A DNA stretch of 30,534 nt, from contig CAZCGE010000075.1 in the NCBI GenBank assembly GCA_964498125.1, positions 1-30,534 on the forward strand. The letters run 5' to 3'. This stretch comes from CAMDBL01 sp964498125 (GTDB lineage Bacteria > Pseudomonadota > Alphaproteobacteria > Rhizobiales > Hyphomicrobiaceae). The notes below the pieces were generated by a model that saw only the letters and a list, made by a program, of their open reading frames with translations, did no database searches and was not told the origin of the DNA. A program made the position numbers and the translations under genes. Shown piece by piece: positions 1 through 5,782 of the stretch. The stretch's first letter is position 1. Each line of letters starts with the position of its first letter.

Positions 1-60
1 CGGAAGCGTTCCGATCTCTTTGCACACTGGAAGATCGGCATGCGCGGCTCGTTCGCCTGA
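1..60 (+). CDS. ltrA: Group II intron reverse transcriptase/maturase, C-terminal end only
   Basis: Only the last 19 codons and the TGA stop (58-60) lie in the window; the rest is beyond the left edge. The residues include LFAHWKIGMRGSFA, which matches the usual C-terminus of bacterial group II intron-encoded proteins (…LFxHWxxGxxGxxA). These proteins combine reverse transcriptase and maturase activity and drive intron splicing and retrohoming. The identification is secured by what follows: intron domain V begins 4 nt after the stop, the standard arrangement in which the protein is encoded in domain IV. Whether the full protein is intact cannot be judged. The symbol ltrA is generic. Confidence 0.85.
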   Translation, partial: RKRSDLFAHWKIGMRGSFA

Positions 61-63
61 TGG

Positions 64-138
64 GAGCCGGATGAGGCGAGAGTCTCACGTCCGGTTCTGG
101 GAGAGGCCGGTGGTGAAATTCCACCGGCCTACTCGCCA
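64..138 (+). ncRNA. Group II intron 3' end: domains V and VI
   Basis: Domain V is the 34-nt hairpin at 64-97. It starts GAGCCGGATG and ends CGTCCGGTTC, with the catalytic AGC at 65-67 and a GAGA loop. Domain VI follows: stem GGCCGGTGG (105-113) pairs with CCACCGGCC (121-129), a lower GAG/CTC stem (101-103 with 132-134) closes it, and A131 is the single unpaired base, exactly where the branch-point adenosine belongs. The 3' splice site should lie 7-8 nt beyond A131, near 138-139, but the usual terminal AY dinucleotide is not obvious, so the boundary is approximate. The intron reads on the plus strand. Confidence 0.88.
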
Positions 139-245
139 AGACTGACTTTGTGCTTCTTCCTGTAGAGAATCCCATCAGCCGAATAGACTTGGCCGACTGT
201 TTCGGCACCGGCCAAGTCCATCTTTTTGTTCGGCCGGGATTGCAT
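129..245 (-). pseudogene. Possible gene end cut by the group II intron (38 codons)
   Basis: A minus-strand frame from ATG at 245 reads MQSRPNKKMDLAGAETVG and ends …YRKKHKVSLGE at a TAG (131-129). That stop is formed inside intron domain VI at the branch-point A, so the last codons come from the intron. The frame may be the 3' part of a gene into which the intron inserted in antisense. It has a protein-like, lysine-rich C-terminus, but no clear ribosome binding site and no family I recognise. It could equally be a chance frame. Confidence 0.25.
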
Positions 246-322
246 CTTTCCGTCCCGGCCGTGCGGTTCGCCGCAGCACGGCGCGCAAGGCCGTCTCAAG
301 GACGACCGCCCCTTCGGCGGTC
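187..322. repeat. Three consecutive perfect hairpins downstream of the intron
   Basis: ACTTGGCCG (187-195) pairs with CGGCCAAGT (209-217). CGGCCGGGA (231-239) pairs with TCCCGGCCG (253-261). GACCGCC (304-310) pairs with GGCGGTC (316-322). All three are perfect, and no convincing gene covers 246-394. They may be terminators or part of the intron target region; function unknown. Confidence 0.4.
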
Positions 323-394
323 GCCCGCAGGGCTTGTCCTTGACCGGCCGAGCACCGTGCTATGGTGGGCGAGGCCATGGCGAGAACCGGCGCG

Positions 395-814
395 TCAGGT
401 GGTCGTCCAGGGGTCGACTATGGCAAGGCCGCTGTCGACGAAATCCGCGCCGTTCCGTGTCGCCAGCATCATGCCGCGCGATAGCGTGATGGCGGCAATC
501 TGGGCGTCGAAATCAGCGACAGGGCGCCCCATGCGCCGCCGCTCGGCGACGATCCGCGCATACTCCACGGCAGCCGCGCTGTCGAAGGGCAGGATGCGGC
601 CGGCGAACAACGCCAAGATGCGCGATGCGGCCGTCCCCAGGTCCTGCTTGCGCTTGCCGTCGGGAAGGGTCGCGATGCCGAGCCTGATCTCCGCCTCTGT
701 CACCGCGGACGTGAAAAGGTGGCCGGCGTTCTGTGCGAGAAGCCAGCGGTGGACGGCCGCGTCTGGCACAGCCTTCATCTCCTCCGACAGGACGTTGGTG
801 TCGAGCACGATCAT
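395..814 (-). CDS. vapC: PIN-domain toxin, VapC/FitB family
   Basis: A 139-residue PIN-domain protein of the usual family length. PIN toxins are Mg2+-dependent ribonucleases that cut tRNA or rRNA when their antitoxin is lost. The sequence opens with the strand-acid motif MIVLDTNVLSE (D5). It has the second acidic residue in AVTEAEIRLG (about residue 40) and the third acidic cluster in PVADFDAQIAA (about residue 103), with a further D near ADFVDSGL. The layout is closest to FitB-like plasmid- and chromosome-stability toxins. It starts 5 nt after the stop of the antitoxin gene, so the pair is one translationally coupled operon, antitoxin first. Located in the accessory block near the intron end. 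Confidence 0.9.
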   Translation of the reverse strand: MIVLDTNVLSEEMKAVPDAAVHRWLLAQNAGHLFTSAVTEAEIRLGIATLPDGKRKQDLGTAASRILALFAGRILPFDSAAAVEYARIVAERRRMGRPVADFDAQIAAITLSRGMMLATRNGADFVDSGLAIVDPWTTT

Positions 815-819
815 CGCGG

Positions 820-1071
820 CTACTCGAAACGCGGCGGCTCGCGCACGGGCTGGCGGATCGGGAGCTCCAACTCGATGCCGCCGATCGGCTCCACGATCGC
901 GCGGATGGCGTCCGCGAGATTTCCCGGCACGCGCTCTGGCATGTCGCCTCCGAGGGCGTTGCTCAAGATGTCTTTCGCCTCGGCCTCCACCGAACGGCCA
1001 TGCGCTGCCGCACGCGCCGCTAGCCGCTGCACGAGTGCGTCGTCGATGTTGCTGATGGTCACGGTCATCAT
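820..1071 (-). CDS. vapB: Ribbon-helix-helix antitoxin, FitA/VapB-like
   Basis: An 83-residue antitoxin partner of the PIN toxin downstream. The N-terminus (MMTVTISNIDDALVQRLAAR) is a MetJ/Arc-type ribbon-helix-helix DNA-binding fold: a short beta strand, then two helices including AAHGRSVEAEAKDILSNAL. The acidic/proline-rich tail (…ELELPIRQPVREPPRFE) would wrap the toxin. A longer reading frame extends upstream, but the start at 1071 is chosen because CAGGAG lies 8 nt before it and the extension is Pro/Arg-rich shadow sequence. As in this family, the protein should repress its own promoter in the 1072-1186 gap, which holds no other gene. Confidence 0.85.
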   Translation of the reverse strand: MMTVTISNIDDALVQRLAARAAAHGRSVEAEAKDILSNALGGDMPERVPGNLADAIRAIVEPIGGIELELPIRQPVREPPRFE

Positions 1072-1186
1072 GGTCGGGGCTCCTGAAGGCCTACAATGTA
1101 AGCGCAGGCGGCACCCGGGGCAATGCGGACGCGGAGGGGGCCGAGGGCGGAGGCGTGGATCGGGCGAAGACAGCACGAATGCGAAT

Positions 1187-1909
1187 TCACATGAACTTGC
1201 GTCGCCGGAAGGCGGCCACGTCCTGAGCCGATAGGTCGAACCACTCGCCGTTCTTCCGCTTTGCCTCAAAGCGCCGGTGCCAGTACGCCTCGATGCCGCT
1301 TGGGTCATCGGTCTTGATGGTGTGCACCGTCCGCGCCTGCTGAGGCAGCTGGATCTGAAGTTGCCGTTCGCGCATGCCGACTGATACGGTCTTACCGATC
1401 TTGTAGAAGCGACCGGACTTGATCAGATAGACGAAGCCGTCGCAGCTCGTGTCGGGCTTGGCGTCGGGCTCCGGGGCCACGGGCTTGACGGTGCACCACG
1501 CCAGCACGTCGCTGAACTCGGGATTGGCGGTGCAATAGGCCGCGACCTTGGCTACAAGCTCGGACTTTGCGCCCAGACGTTTGTCGAAGGTGCGCAGACT
1601 CGGGAACGTTGGATCGGCGTAGCCTTTTACTCTCAAGTCCGCTTGAGTGGGGATGCGGCCCAATTCTTGCGCAAGAAGTGCTAGGCTACGGCAAAGCTCG
1701 CCCTCGTCGTACGCGGCGGTGCGCTCGTTGGGCTCAAATCCAGCCTCCCGCTGAGCGTCAGCGAACCGGGACCAGTACCTCATCCAGTCGCTGGGGCGGA
1801 TGCCCGTCTCAGCTTCCAGGCGTAGGCGGCCCAGTGGCTTGCCGTCGTTCCCGGCAGCCGTGCGCTTGATCTCTGCGATAATGGTGTTTCGATCCAAGGC
1901 ACATCCCAC
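1187..1909 (-). CDS. GIY-YIG / T5orf172-type nuclease-domain protein
   Basis: About 240 residues. The C-terminal ~85 residues form a GIY-YIG-superfamily domain of the T5orf172/MUG113 kind: GFVYLIKSGRFYKIGKT carries the GIY…YKIG signature, followed by a conserved arginine (MRERQLQIQ), TDDPSGIEAYWHRRFEAKR with the catalytic-type Glu, and NGEWFDLSAQDVAAF. The N-terminal ~150 residues (RNTIIAEIKRTAAGNDGKPLG…WMRYWSRFADAQREAGFEPN) contain DNA-binding-like helices repeated around LGRIPTQADLRVKGY. The start is uncertain: GTG at 1909 or TTG at 1897, both just before the conserved ALDRNTI; the frame stays open to 2002 but overlaps the small upstream gene. Such proteins occur in islands and phages. Role unknown, perhaps DNA processing. 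Confidence 0.8.
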   Translation of the reverse strand: MGCALDRNTIIAEIKRTAAGNDGKPLGRLRLEAETGIRPSDWMRYWSRFADAQREAGFEPNERTAAYDEGELCRSLALLAQELGRIPTQADLRVKGYADPTFPSLRTFDKRLGAKSELVAKVAAYCTANPEFSDVLAWCTVKPVAPEPDAKPDTSCDGFVYLIKSGRFYKIGKTVSVGMRERQLQIQLPQQARTVHTIKTDDPSGIEAYWHRRFEAKRKNGEWFDLSAQDVAAFRRRKFM

Positions 1910-1955
1910 AGTTCGGGTCTCGGGGCACCAGAGCGTCGCCGATGCCCCGAGATTA

Positions 1956-2096
1956 TTACTTTTGACCCTTCTTCTCATCCTGGCCGAGAACCGAGGCCGC
2001 AAGCTTCTTCGCGTCGGCTGTAGTTGGTTTCTTCTGCCCGCTCAGAACCTTGGACGCCAGAGTGGAGGTTGAAGAGGAAGACTGTTTCTTAGCCAT
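1956..2096 (-). CDS. Small lysine-rich protein of unknown function (46 aa)
   Basis: A short gene easily missed. It encodes 46 residues starting MAKKQSSSSTSTLASKV and ending AASVLGQDEKKGQK. The Ser/Thr-rich start, two short amphipathic stretches (LASKVLSG, AKKLAASVLGQ) and strong positive charge suggest a nucleic-acid-associated or accessory-element protein; I recall similar small alphaproteobacterial proteins, without known function. The ATG at 2096 has AAGGA about 9 nt upstream. The stop lies 46 nt before the proposed GIY-YIG start on the same strand, so the two are probably co-transcribed. Its 5' leader folds into a hairpin that includes the ribosome binding site (see 2105-2153). Confidence 0.7.
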   Translation of the reverse strand: MAKKQSSSSTSTLASKVLSGQKKPTTADAKKLAASVLGQDEKKGQK

Positions 2097-2104
2097 TGGG
2101 AATG

Positions 2105-2153
2105 GTCCTTTGGTCTGCGTAGAGGACTCACGCTAAAAGGAGGACCAAGGGAC
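2105..2153 (-). promoter_or_regulatory. Leader hairpin that can mask the ribosome binding site
   Basis: On the minus strand the leader reads GTCCCTTGGTC (2153-2143), a 27-nt loop, then GACCAAAGGAC (2115-2105), 8 nt before the ATG of the 46-residue gene. Ten of the 11 positions pair, and the second arm contains the AAGGA ribosome binding site. The loop begins CTCCTTTT, itself anti-Shine-Dalgarno-like. A GGGGC/GCCCC hairpin (2154-2168) abuts it. This could be a translational switch, but it is inferred from sequence only. Confidence 0.4.
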
Positions 2154-2278
2154 GGGGCGCGAGGCCCCGCCGCATGGCGAGCCGACGGCGGCAATCAACC
2201 GCGCAGTAACCGGCCCTGGTCTAGGCTAATGTCCGGGCTATGAACCACATAGCGCTGCCCTCCTTTGGGTTGGTGCTC

Positions 2279-2320
2279 TGCCCCGCACGGAACGGCCGCG
2301 AAACTGGACCGTGCGGGGCA
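2279..2320. terminator. Strong 12-bp hairpin after the unknown gene at 2330
   Basis: TGCCCCGCACGG (2279-2290) pairs perfectly with CCGTGCGGGGCA (2309-2320) across an 18-nt loop. It begins 9 nt beyond the stop of the minus-strand gene ending at 2330, so it is placed as a terminator or 3'-end stabiliser. There is no T-run on either strand. Confidence 0.5.
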
Positions 2321-2329
2321 CTCGATTTC

Positions 2330-3109
2330 TCACCGCTCATCGCGCTTCACCACCTCGATGTTGATCTCTCCATCGACGTTGTGGCTCCAGCGAAGGTTAA
2401 CCTCCGCAGCGCGCAGCCACTGAGCGAGTTTGTCGTTGGTCAGCTGATCCGGCAGGCGCGCAACAAGCATTTTGATCAAGGCAAGCTTGTCATCGCCCGT
2501 TGGCGCTGCAGCAATCGGTGGCGTGGGTAGTGGTGCTGCTGCTTGTATTGCAGCCGGTTCCCCGCCGTTCTCGAGCTTCGGCATTACCAGCCGACCCTCG
2601 CCAGACTCGAAGAAGCAAGCAATGCGAGCCGAGCGCTCCAGCGCCTGCCTTGCTCTATCGGTCTGCTTGGAGGATACGCCAAGAACCCGCATCTCCTCCT
2701 CCAGCGCCTTCGCTGGAGGCAGTAAGCGCCCTTTGTGATTTTCGTAGATTTTGGAATAGAGCGGCACCGCCAAGAAGGCTTCCACACGGGCTCTCCGCTC
2801 GCCGCCGGGCTGCACAATCCGGCGTCCTAGATCGGTGAGTTTGTAGGCGCTACGCCCATCCTTATCTATCAACCCGAAGACCCTTGCGGCAGCCGTCTTA
2901 ACCCTGAAGGCGCCGCTGATCGTCTGCTTCATCTCGGCTGCCAGCTGTTCTGCAGGACAAGATTGAGTCGAACTACGTTCCCACACGGCCCGGGCAACTT
3001 CCTCCGCTGCATCTAGGGCCATATATGGGAATGAAATGGATGAGCGCTCATTCTTGTCGTCGTCCAGATCAGCCTCTTCGACCTGCAATTCCTCGGCCTT
3101 TTCGGACAT
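2330..3109 (-). CDS. Protein of unknown function with winged-helix-like core
   Basis: 259 residues from the ATG at 3109 (AGAAGGG about 9 nt upstream); a frame extension to 3190 lacks a binding site. The first ~25 residues are acidic (EEADLDDDKNERSS). Residues ~30-130 (FPYMALDAAEEVARAVW, then FRVKTAAARVFGLIDKDGRSAYKLTDLGRRIV) look like a winged helix of the kind in DUF5343-like proteins, where a helix pair precedes a LTxLGRR-type strand. A helical middle (VEAFLAVPLYSKIYENHKG…ERSARIACFF) is followed by a Pro/Ala linker (APLPTPPIAAAPTG) and a C-terminal ~50-residue segment. No catalytic motif is visible. It sits alone in the accessory block behind repeated heptamers, which would fit a DNA-binding protein. 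Function not assigned. Confidence 0.6.
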   Translation of the reverse strand: MSEKAEELQVEEADLDDDKNERSSISFPYMALDAAEEVARAVWERSSTQSCPAEQLAAEMKQTISGAFRVKTAAARVFGLIDKDGRSAYKLTDLGRRIVQPGGERRARVEAFLAVPLYSKIYENHKGRLLPPAKALEEEMRVLGVSSKQTDRARQALERSARIACFFESGEGRLVMPKLENGGEPAAIQAAAPLPTPPIAAAPTGDDKLALIKMLVARLPDQLTNDKLAQWLRAAEVNLRWSHNVDGEINIEVVKRDER

Positions 3110-3194
3110 GGCAAGAGCCCTTCTGTTAACTAGAGACGCTATGCCATAGCCTCGACGGCTCCGTAAGGCTAAAATATACGGAATCCGCAAATTT

Positions 3195-3270
3195 AAAGGC
3201 GGTAAAGGCGTGAATGATTCGATCGCCTGTCAAGTGCGTTTTGCGCCTTATTTTCTACGTTCCCGCCTTT
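3195..3270. promoter_or_regulatory. Repeated AAAGGCG heptamers upstream of the unknown gene
   Basis: AAAGGCG occurs at 3195-3201 and 3204-3210, and in inverted form as CGCCTTA at 3244-3250 and CGCCTTT at 3264-3270. A TTGACA lies on the minus strand at 3233-3228. The cluster is 86-161 bp upstream of the minus-strand start at 3109 and looks like operator or iteron-type repeats. Confidence 0.35.
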
Positions 3271-4084
3271 TGTCGTGCTAAGGAGCTGCTAACGGCGTGA
3301 CTGGTGGGCTCAAGCAGACAGCCGTCAACGTCTCGTTGATGTGGTAGCTCCTGGGCTCGGCACGGGCACTAACAGGCTGGCCCGGATCGGCCCCAGCGCT
3401 CGTGTTGCTGTCGATGTCCCAATCACGACCGAGAGCAAGCGGCGGAACACGTAGACGGTTCTCAACAGGAAGAGAGGCTGGACGGCGATGATTTGCGGCG
3501 ATGCGATAGAAGCCCATTCCGTTACGCTGTAACGTGCCGCCACGTTGTGGAGTTCAATCAGCTCCGGGTGCTTTGTCCGGCGGAGCGATTGTAACCCGGA
3601 TGGGCCGAGACCCGCGCTTGCGGGGCTCGGTTGAGCGGGCCCCTTGGCCCGCGAGATAGAGCGCGACCCTCGCCTGCAGGGCGAGGGGCCGCCCCAGCCC
3701 TGACATGCTGGTTGGGTGCTCAATTCTCAGATTTCACCGGAGTGCACGCCTTTACACGCAACTGCACGGATATGCACGCGAAACCATCTTCTCAGCGACG
3801 AAATCACTGTAGTAAAATTGGGCTCTGAGACTTGGCTGTGCACGACCCACTGTCGATGAAAATGAGACCGGAGCAATCGACTTCGCGACTGATCGCACCG
3901 AGGTTCCCGACCTTGCCCGCTGCCTCCTGGACGTTCCCGGTTGCTCCCGCGATTCCCTCTTCGACGACGGCCAGTGCCATGCCAGGCTCTCCAACGGCTC
4001 ACGACGCGCAGGACATCTCGGCGATCTCGGACATTCATCGGCAGCGCGGAGAGCGACACCACCAACCGTTCACGAGTAGAGACG
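3271..4084. other. Non-coding stretch rich in hairpins
   Basis: No convincing gene. Frames exist but have no ribosome binding site or recognisable domain. Four hairpins lie in a row between 3555 and 3687 (entered separately). The part from 3740 to 4084 is lower in structure and leads up to the AlpA-type gene. Confidence 0.5.
3555..3687. repeat. Cluster of four hairpins
   Basis: CAATCAGCTCCG (3555-3566) with CGGAGCGATTG (3581-3591, one bulge). CGAGACCCGC (3606-3615) with GCGGGGCTCG (3620-3629, one mismatch, 4-nt loop). GCGGGCC (3635-3641) with GGCCCGC (3646-3652, perfect). CCCTCGCC (3667-3674) with GGCGAGGG (3680-3687, perfect). The last three are spaced about 30 nt apart. They could be REP-like repeats, a structured RNA, or remnants of an element end. 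Confidence 0.55.
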
Positions 4085-4303
4085 ATGCCGCAGACCGATG
4101 TACCTACCGAAACGACGATCAGCCGCGATGAAGTTGAGATGTGGGGCCTGAAGACCGTGGTCGCGAAGACCGGCTTGTCGCGCTCGACGCTCTACGCCTA
4201 CGTCTCGATCGGCCTGTTCCCGAAACAGCGACGGCTCGGCGTGCGGCGTATTGCGTGGCTCGCGTCCGATGTCCGGGCGTGGATGGCGAGCCGGCCGCAA
4301 TAG
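4085..4303 (+). CDS. AlpA-family helix-turn-helix regulator
   Basis: 72 residues. AlpA-type (MerR/excisionase-like) DNA-binding proteins are short regulators that control integrase or excision genes in prophages and integrative elements. The helix-turn-helix and wing are clear: WGLKTVVAKTGLSRSTLYAYV (residues ~19-40), then GLFPKQRRLGVRRIAWLASDVRAWMASRP, the family's typical ending. The start at 4085 gives the usual length and an N-terminal tail of ~15 residues; the ribosome binding site is weak (GTAGAG). It lies 306 bp from the 3' end of a tRNA gene, which suits a regulator at the end of a tRNA-integrated island. No integrase is in the window. Confidence 0.85.
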   Translation: MPQTDVPTETTISRDEVEMWGLKTVVAKTGLSRSTLYAYVSIGLFPKQRRLGVRRIAWLASDVRAWMASRPQ

Positions 4304-4453
4304 CGCCGATAGCGTGGTCCACGATGATGGCGTCGGCAACGATGGCAACGCTGCTGGCAACGCAGCTTGTCGCTCCAATGGAGCACTGCCAGACTGGCGG
4401 CGGCGAACATGATCGCGCCGAGCCGCAACCAGGTGAACGAGCAGGAGGTTCGA

Positions 4454-4685
<232 letters not shown>

Positions 4686-4701
4686 GAAACCATGGGAAGA
4701 T

Positions 4702-4739
4702 CGCTGCCGGCGCGGAGCGTGCGTCCTGGGCCGGCAGCG
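4702..4739. terminator. 10-bp hairpin between the TIGR02300 gene and the tRNA
   Basis: CGCTGCCGGC (4702-4711) pairs perfectly with GCCGGCAGCG (4730-4739). It lies 88 nt beyond the stop of the minus-strand gene at 4827 and 17 nt before the tRNA 5' end. It could end the upstream transcript or be a tRNA leader structure. No T-run follows. Confidence 0.4.
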
Positions 4740-4826
4740 GCTGACTCTTTAGACCAATGGCGCGAAACTGCAAGCGCCAACTTCACCGCCGCAACCCGCT
4801 TGTGGCACGCGCGGGGGCCTGTGCGG

Positions 4827-5222
4827 CTAAGTCTCCTCCTCGTCTTCCGCCACCGTGCCGCCGATGATGGTGTTGACATCTCCGCCGTCCTCTTCCTCCT
4901 CGAGGAACGTCTCGTCGGTCTCGGCGGCAATCGGTTCCTCGCCTTCCACCTCGGCCAGTGGCACATCGCCTTCTTCCGCCGCAACTTCGACCGGCACGTC
5001 ATCTGCCACGACCGGCACGAATTCGGGCTTCTTGGCGGGCCTGCGCGGTGCCTTCTCCTCGACCGATGCAGCAGCGGTCGCGCCAGCCGGGGAGGCGGCC
5101 AAAACATAGGCCGATTGACACATGGGGCAAGCGATCGGATTGCGGTTGAGGTCGTAGAAACGCTCGCCGCAGTCCGAGTTCTGGCAAGTACGCTTGGTGC
5201 CACGTGGGGCTTTCATCGACAT
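4827..5222 (-). CDS. TIGR02300 (FYDLN acid) family protein
   Basis: 131 residues. The N-terminal ~45 residues carry the family signature: two zinc-ribbon-like cysteine pairs, C…SDCGERFYDLNRNPIACPMC, which names the FYDLN family found in Alphaproteobacteria. The remainder is an Ala/Pro linker followed by a long acidic tail (EEGDVPLAEVEGEEP…DETFLEEEEDGG…AEDEEET), also typical. Function is not established; the zinc-ribbon plus acidic tail could suit a nucleic-acid- or protein-binding accessory factor. The start at 5222 is preferred over 5216 because AAGGAC lies 7 nt upstream; frames further upstream lack the conserved sequence. It is next to, and on the same strand as, the tRNA. Confidence 0.9.
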   Translation of the reverse strand: MSMKAPRGTKRTCQNSDCGERFYDLNRNPIACPMCQSAYVLAASPAGATAAASVEEKAPRRPAKKPEFVPVVADDVPVEVAAEEGDVPLAEVEGEEPIAAETDETFLEEEEDGGDVNTIIGGTVAEDEEET

Positions 5223-5782
5223 CGTGCATGTCCTTAGCATGAGGGATCGCCGAGGGGTCTGCCACAGCCCGGCACTACATGTCAAAGCGCGATCGCGACC
5301 TTTGCCAAGGTCGCCGGGCGGATGGCAGGAGGCAACGCGCCTGCGCAGCGGCGGGATTGACGGCCCGGCTAGCTGCAATAAGCCTGCAACGTCCGGCCAC
5401 TGGCGGTCCACGGCCCCGATTGAGCGCGTTGATTTTGTTGTCATTTCACCGAAGAAGGGCTGACGTTGGCGCTAGAGCGCTTTCCACTCGAATTTAATCA
5501 GGGGAAAGCGCTCTAGCCCTTTGTTTGTCGCATTTTCTACGCCAAACCGGTGCCCACTTTGGCGGAAAATGCTATAGCGGAGGGCGCCAGCCGATGCGCC
5601 TCGACAAGGCGATGCGGTTGGCCCAGGCCCGCCGCCGGCCGGGGCTGGGCGGTGCATAGGTGGGCTGCCGATCACGGCCCCGGCGCACTAATCGCTTGAT
5701 CAACGGCGCTGATCGCACCTAACTTTCAGGTCTTCGCGCAGGCGTGGACAAGCCGCGCGGGATCAATTGGGGAGAACGCCAC
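5223..5782. other. Divergent intergenic region with a structured repeat
   Basis: 560 bp between the divergent TIGR02300 gene and the first CocE-type hydrolase. It contains the palindromic repeat at 5471-5580 and presumably both promoters. I see no gene in it. Confidence 0.5.
5471..5580. repeat. Two-hairpin Rhizobiales-type intergenic repeat
   Basis: GCTAGAGCGCTTTCC (5471-5485) pairs perfectly over 15 bp with GGAAAGCGCTCTAGC (5503-5517). It is followed by GCATTTTC-TA-CGCCAAA (5530-5546), which pairs with TTTGGCG-GAAAATGC (5558-5572). The order 'AGAGCGCTTTCC…GGAAAGCGCTCTAG, then a GCATTTTC hairpin with an internal CCGGTG' is one I recognise as a common intergenic repeat in Hyphomicrobiales genomes. 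A shorter relic of its last part is at 23700-23720. Confidence 0.75.

Noticed and set aside
3109..3233. TTGACA at 3233-3228 (minus strand) as part of a full promoter for the unknown gene
   Set aside because: No acceptable -10 element at 16-18 bp; the nearest TATATT is about 50 bp away.
3278..3723. Overlapping minus-strand frames of 79 and 132 residues
   Set aside because: They run through the hairpin cluster, have Arg/Pro/Ser-rich composition, no ribosome binding site and no recognisable domain; treated as non-coding.
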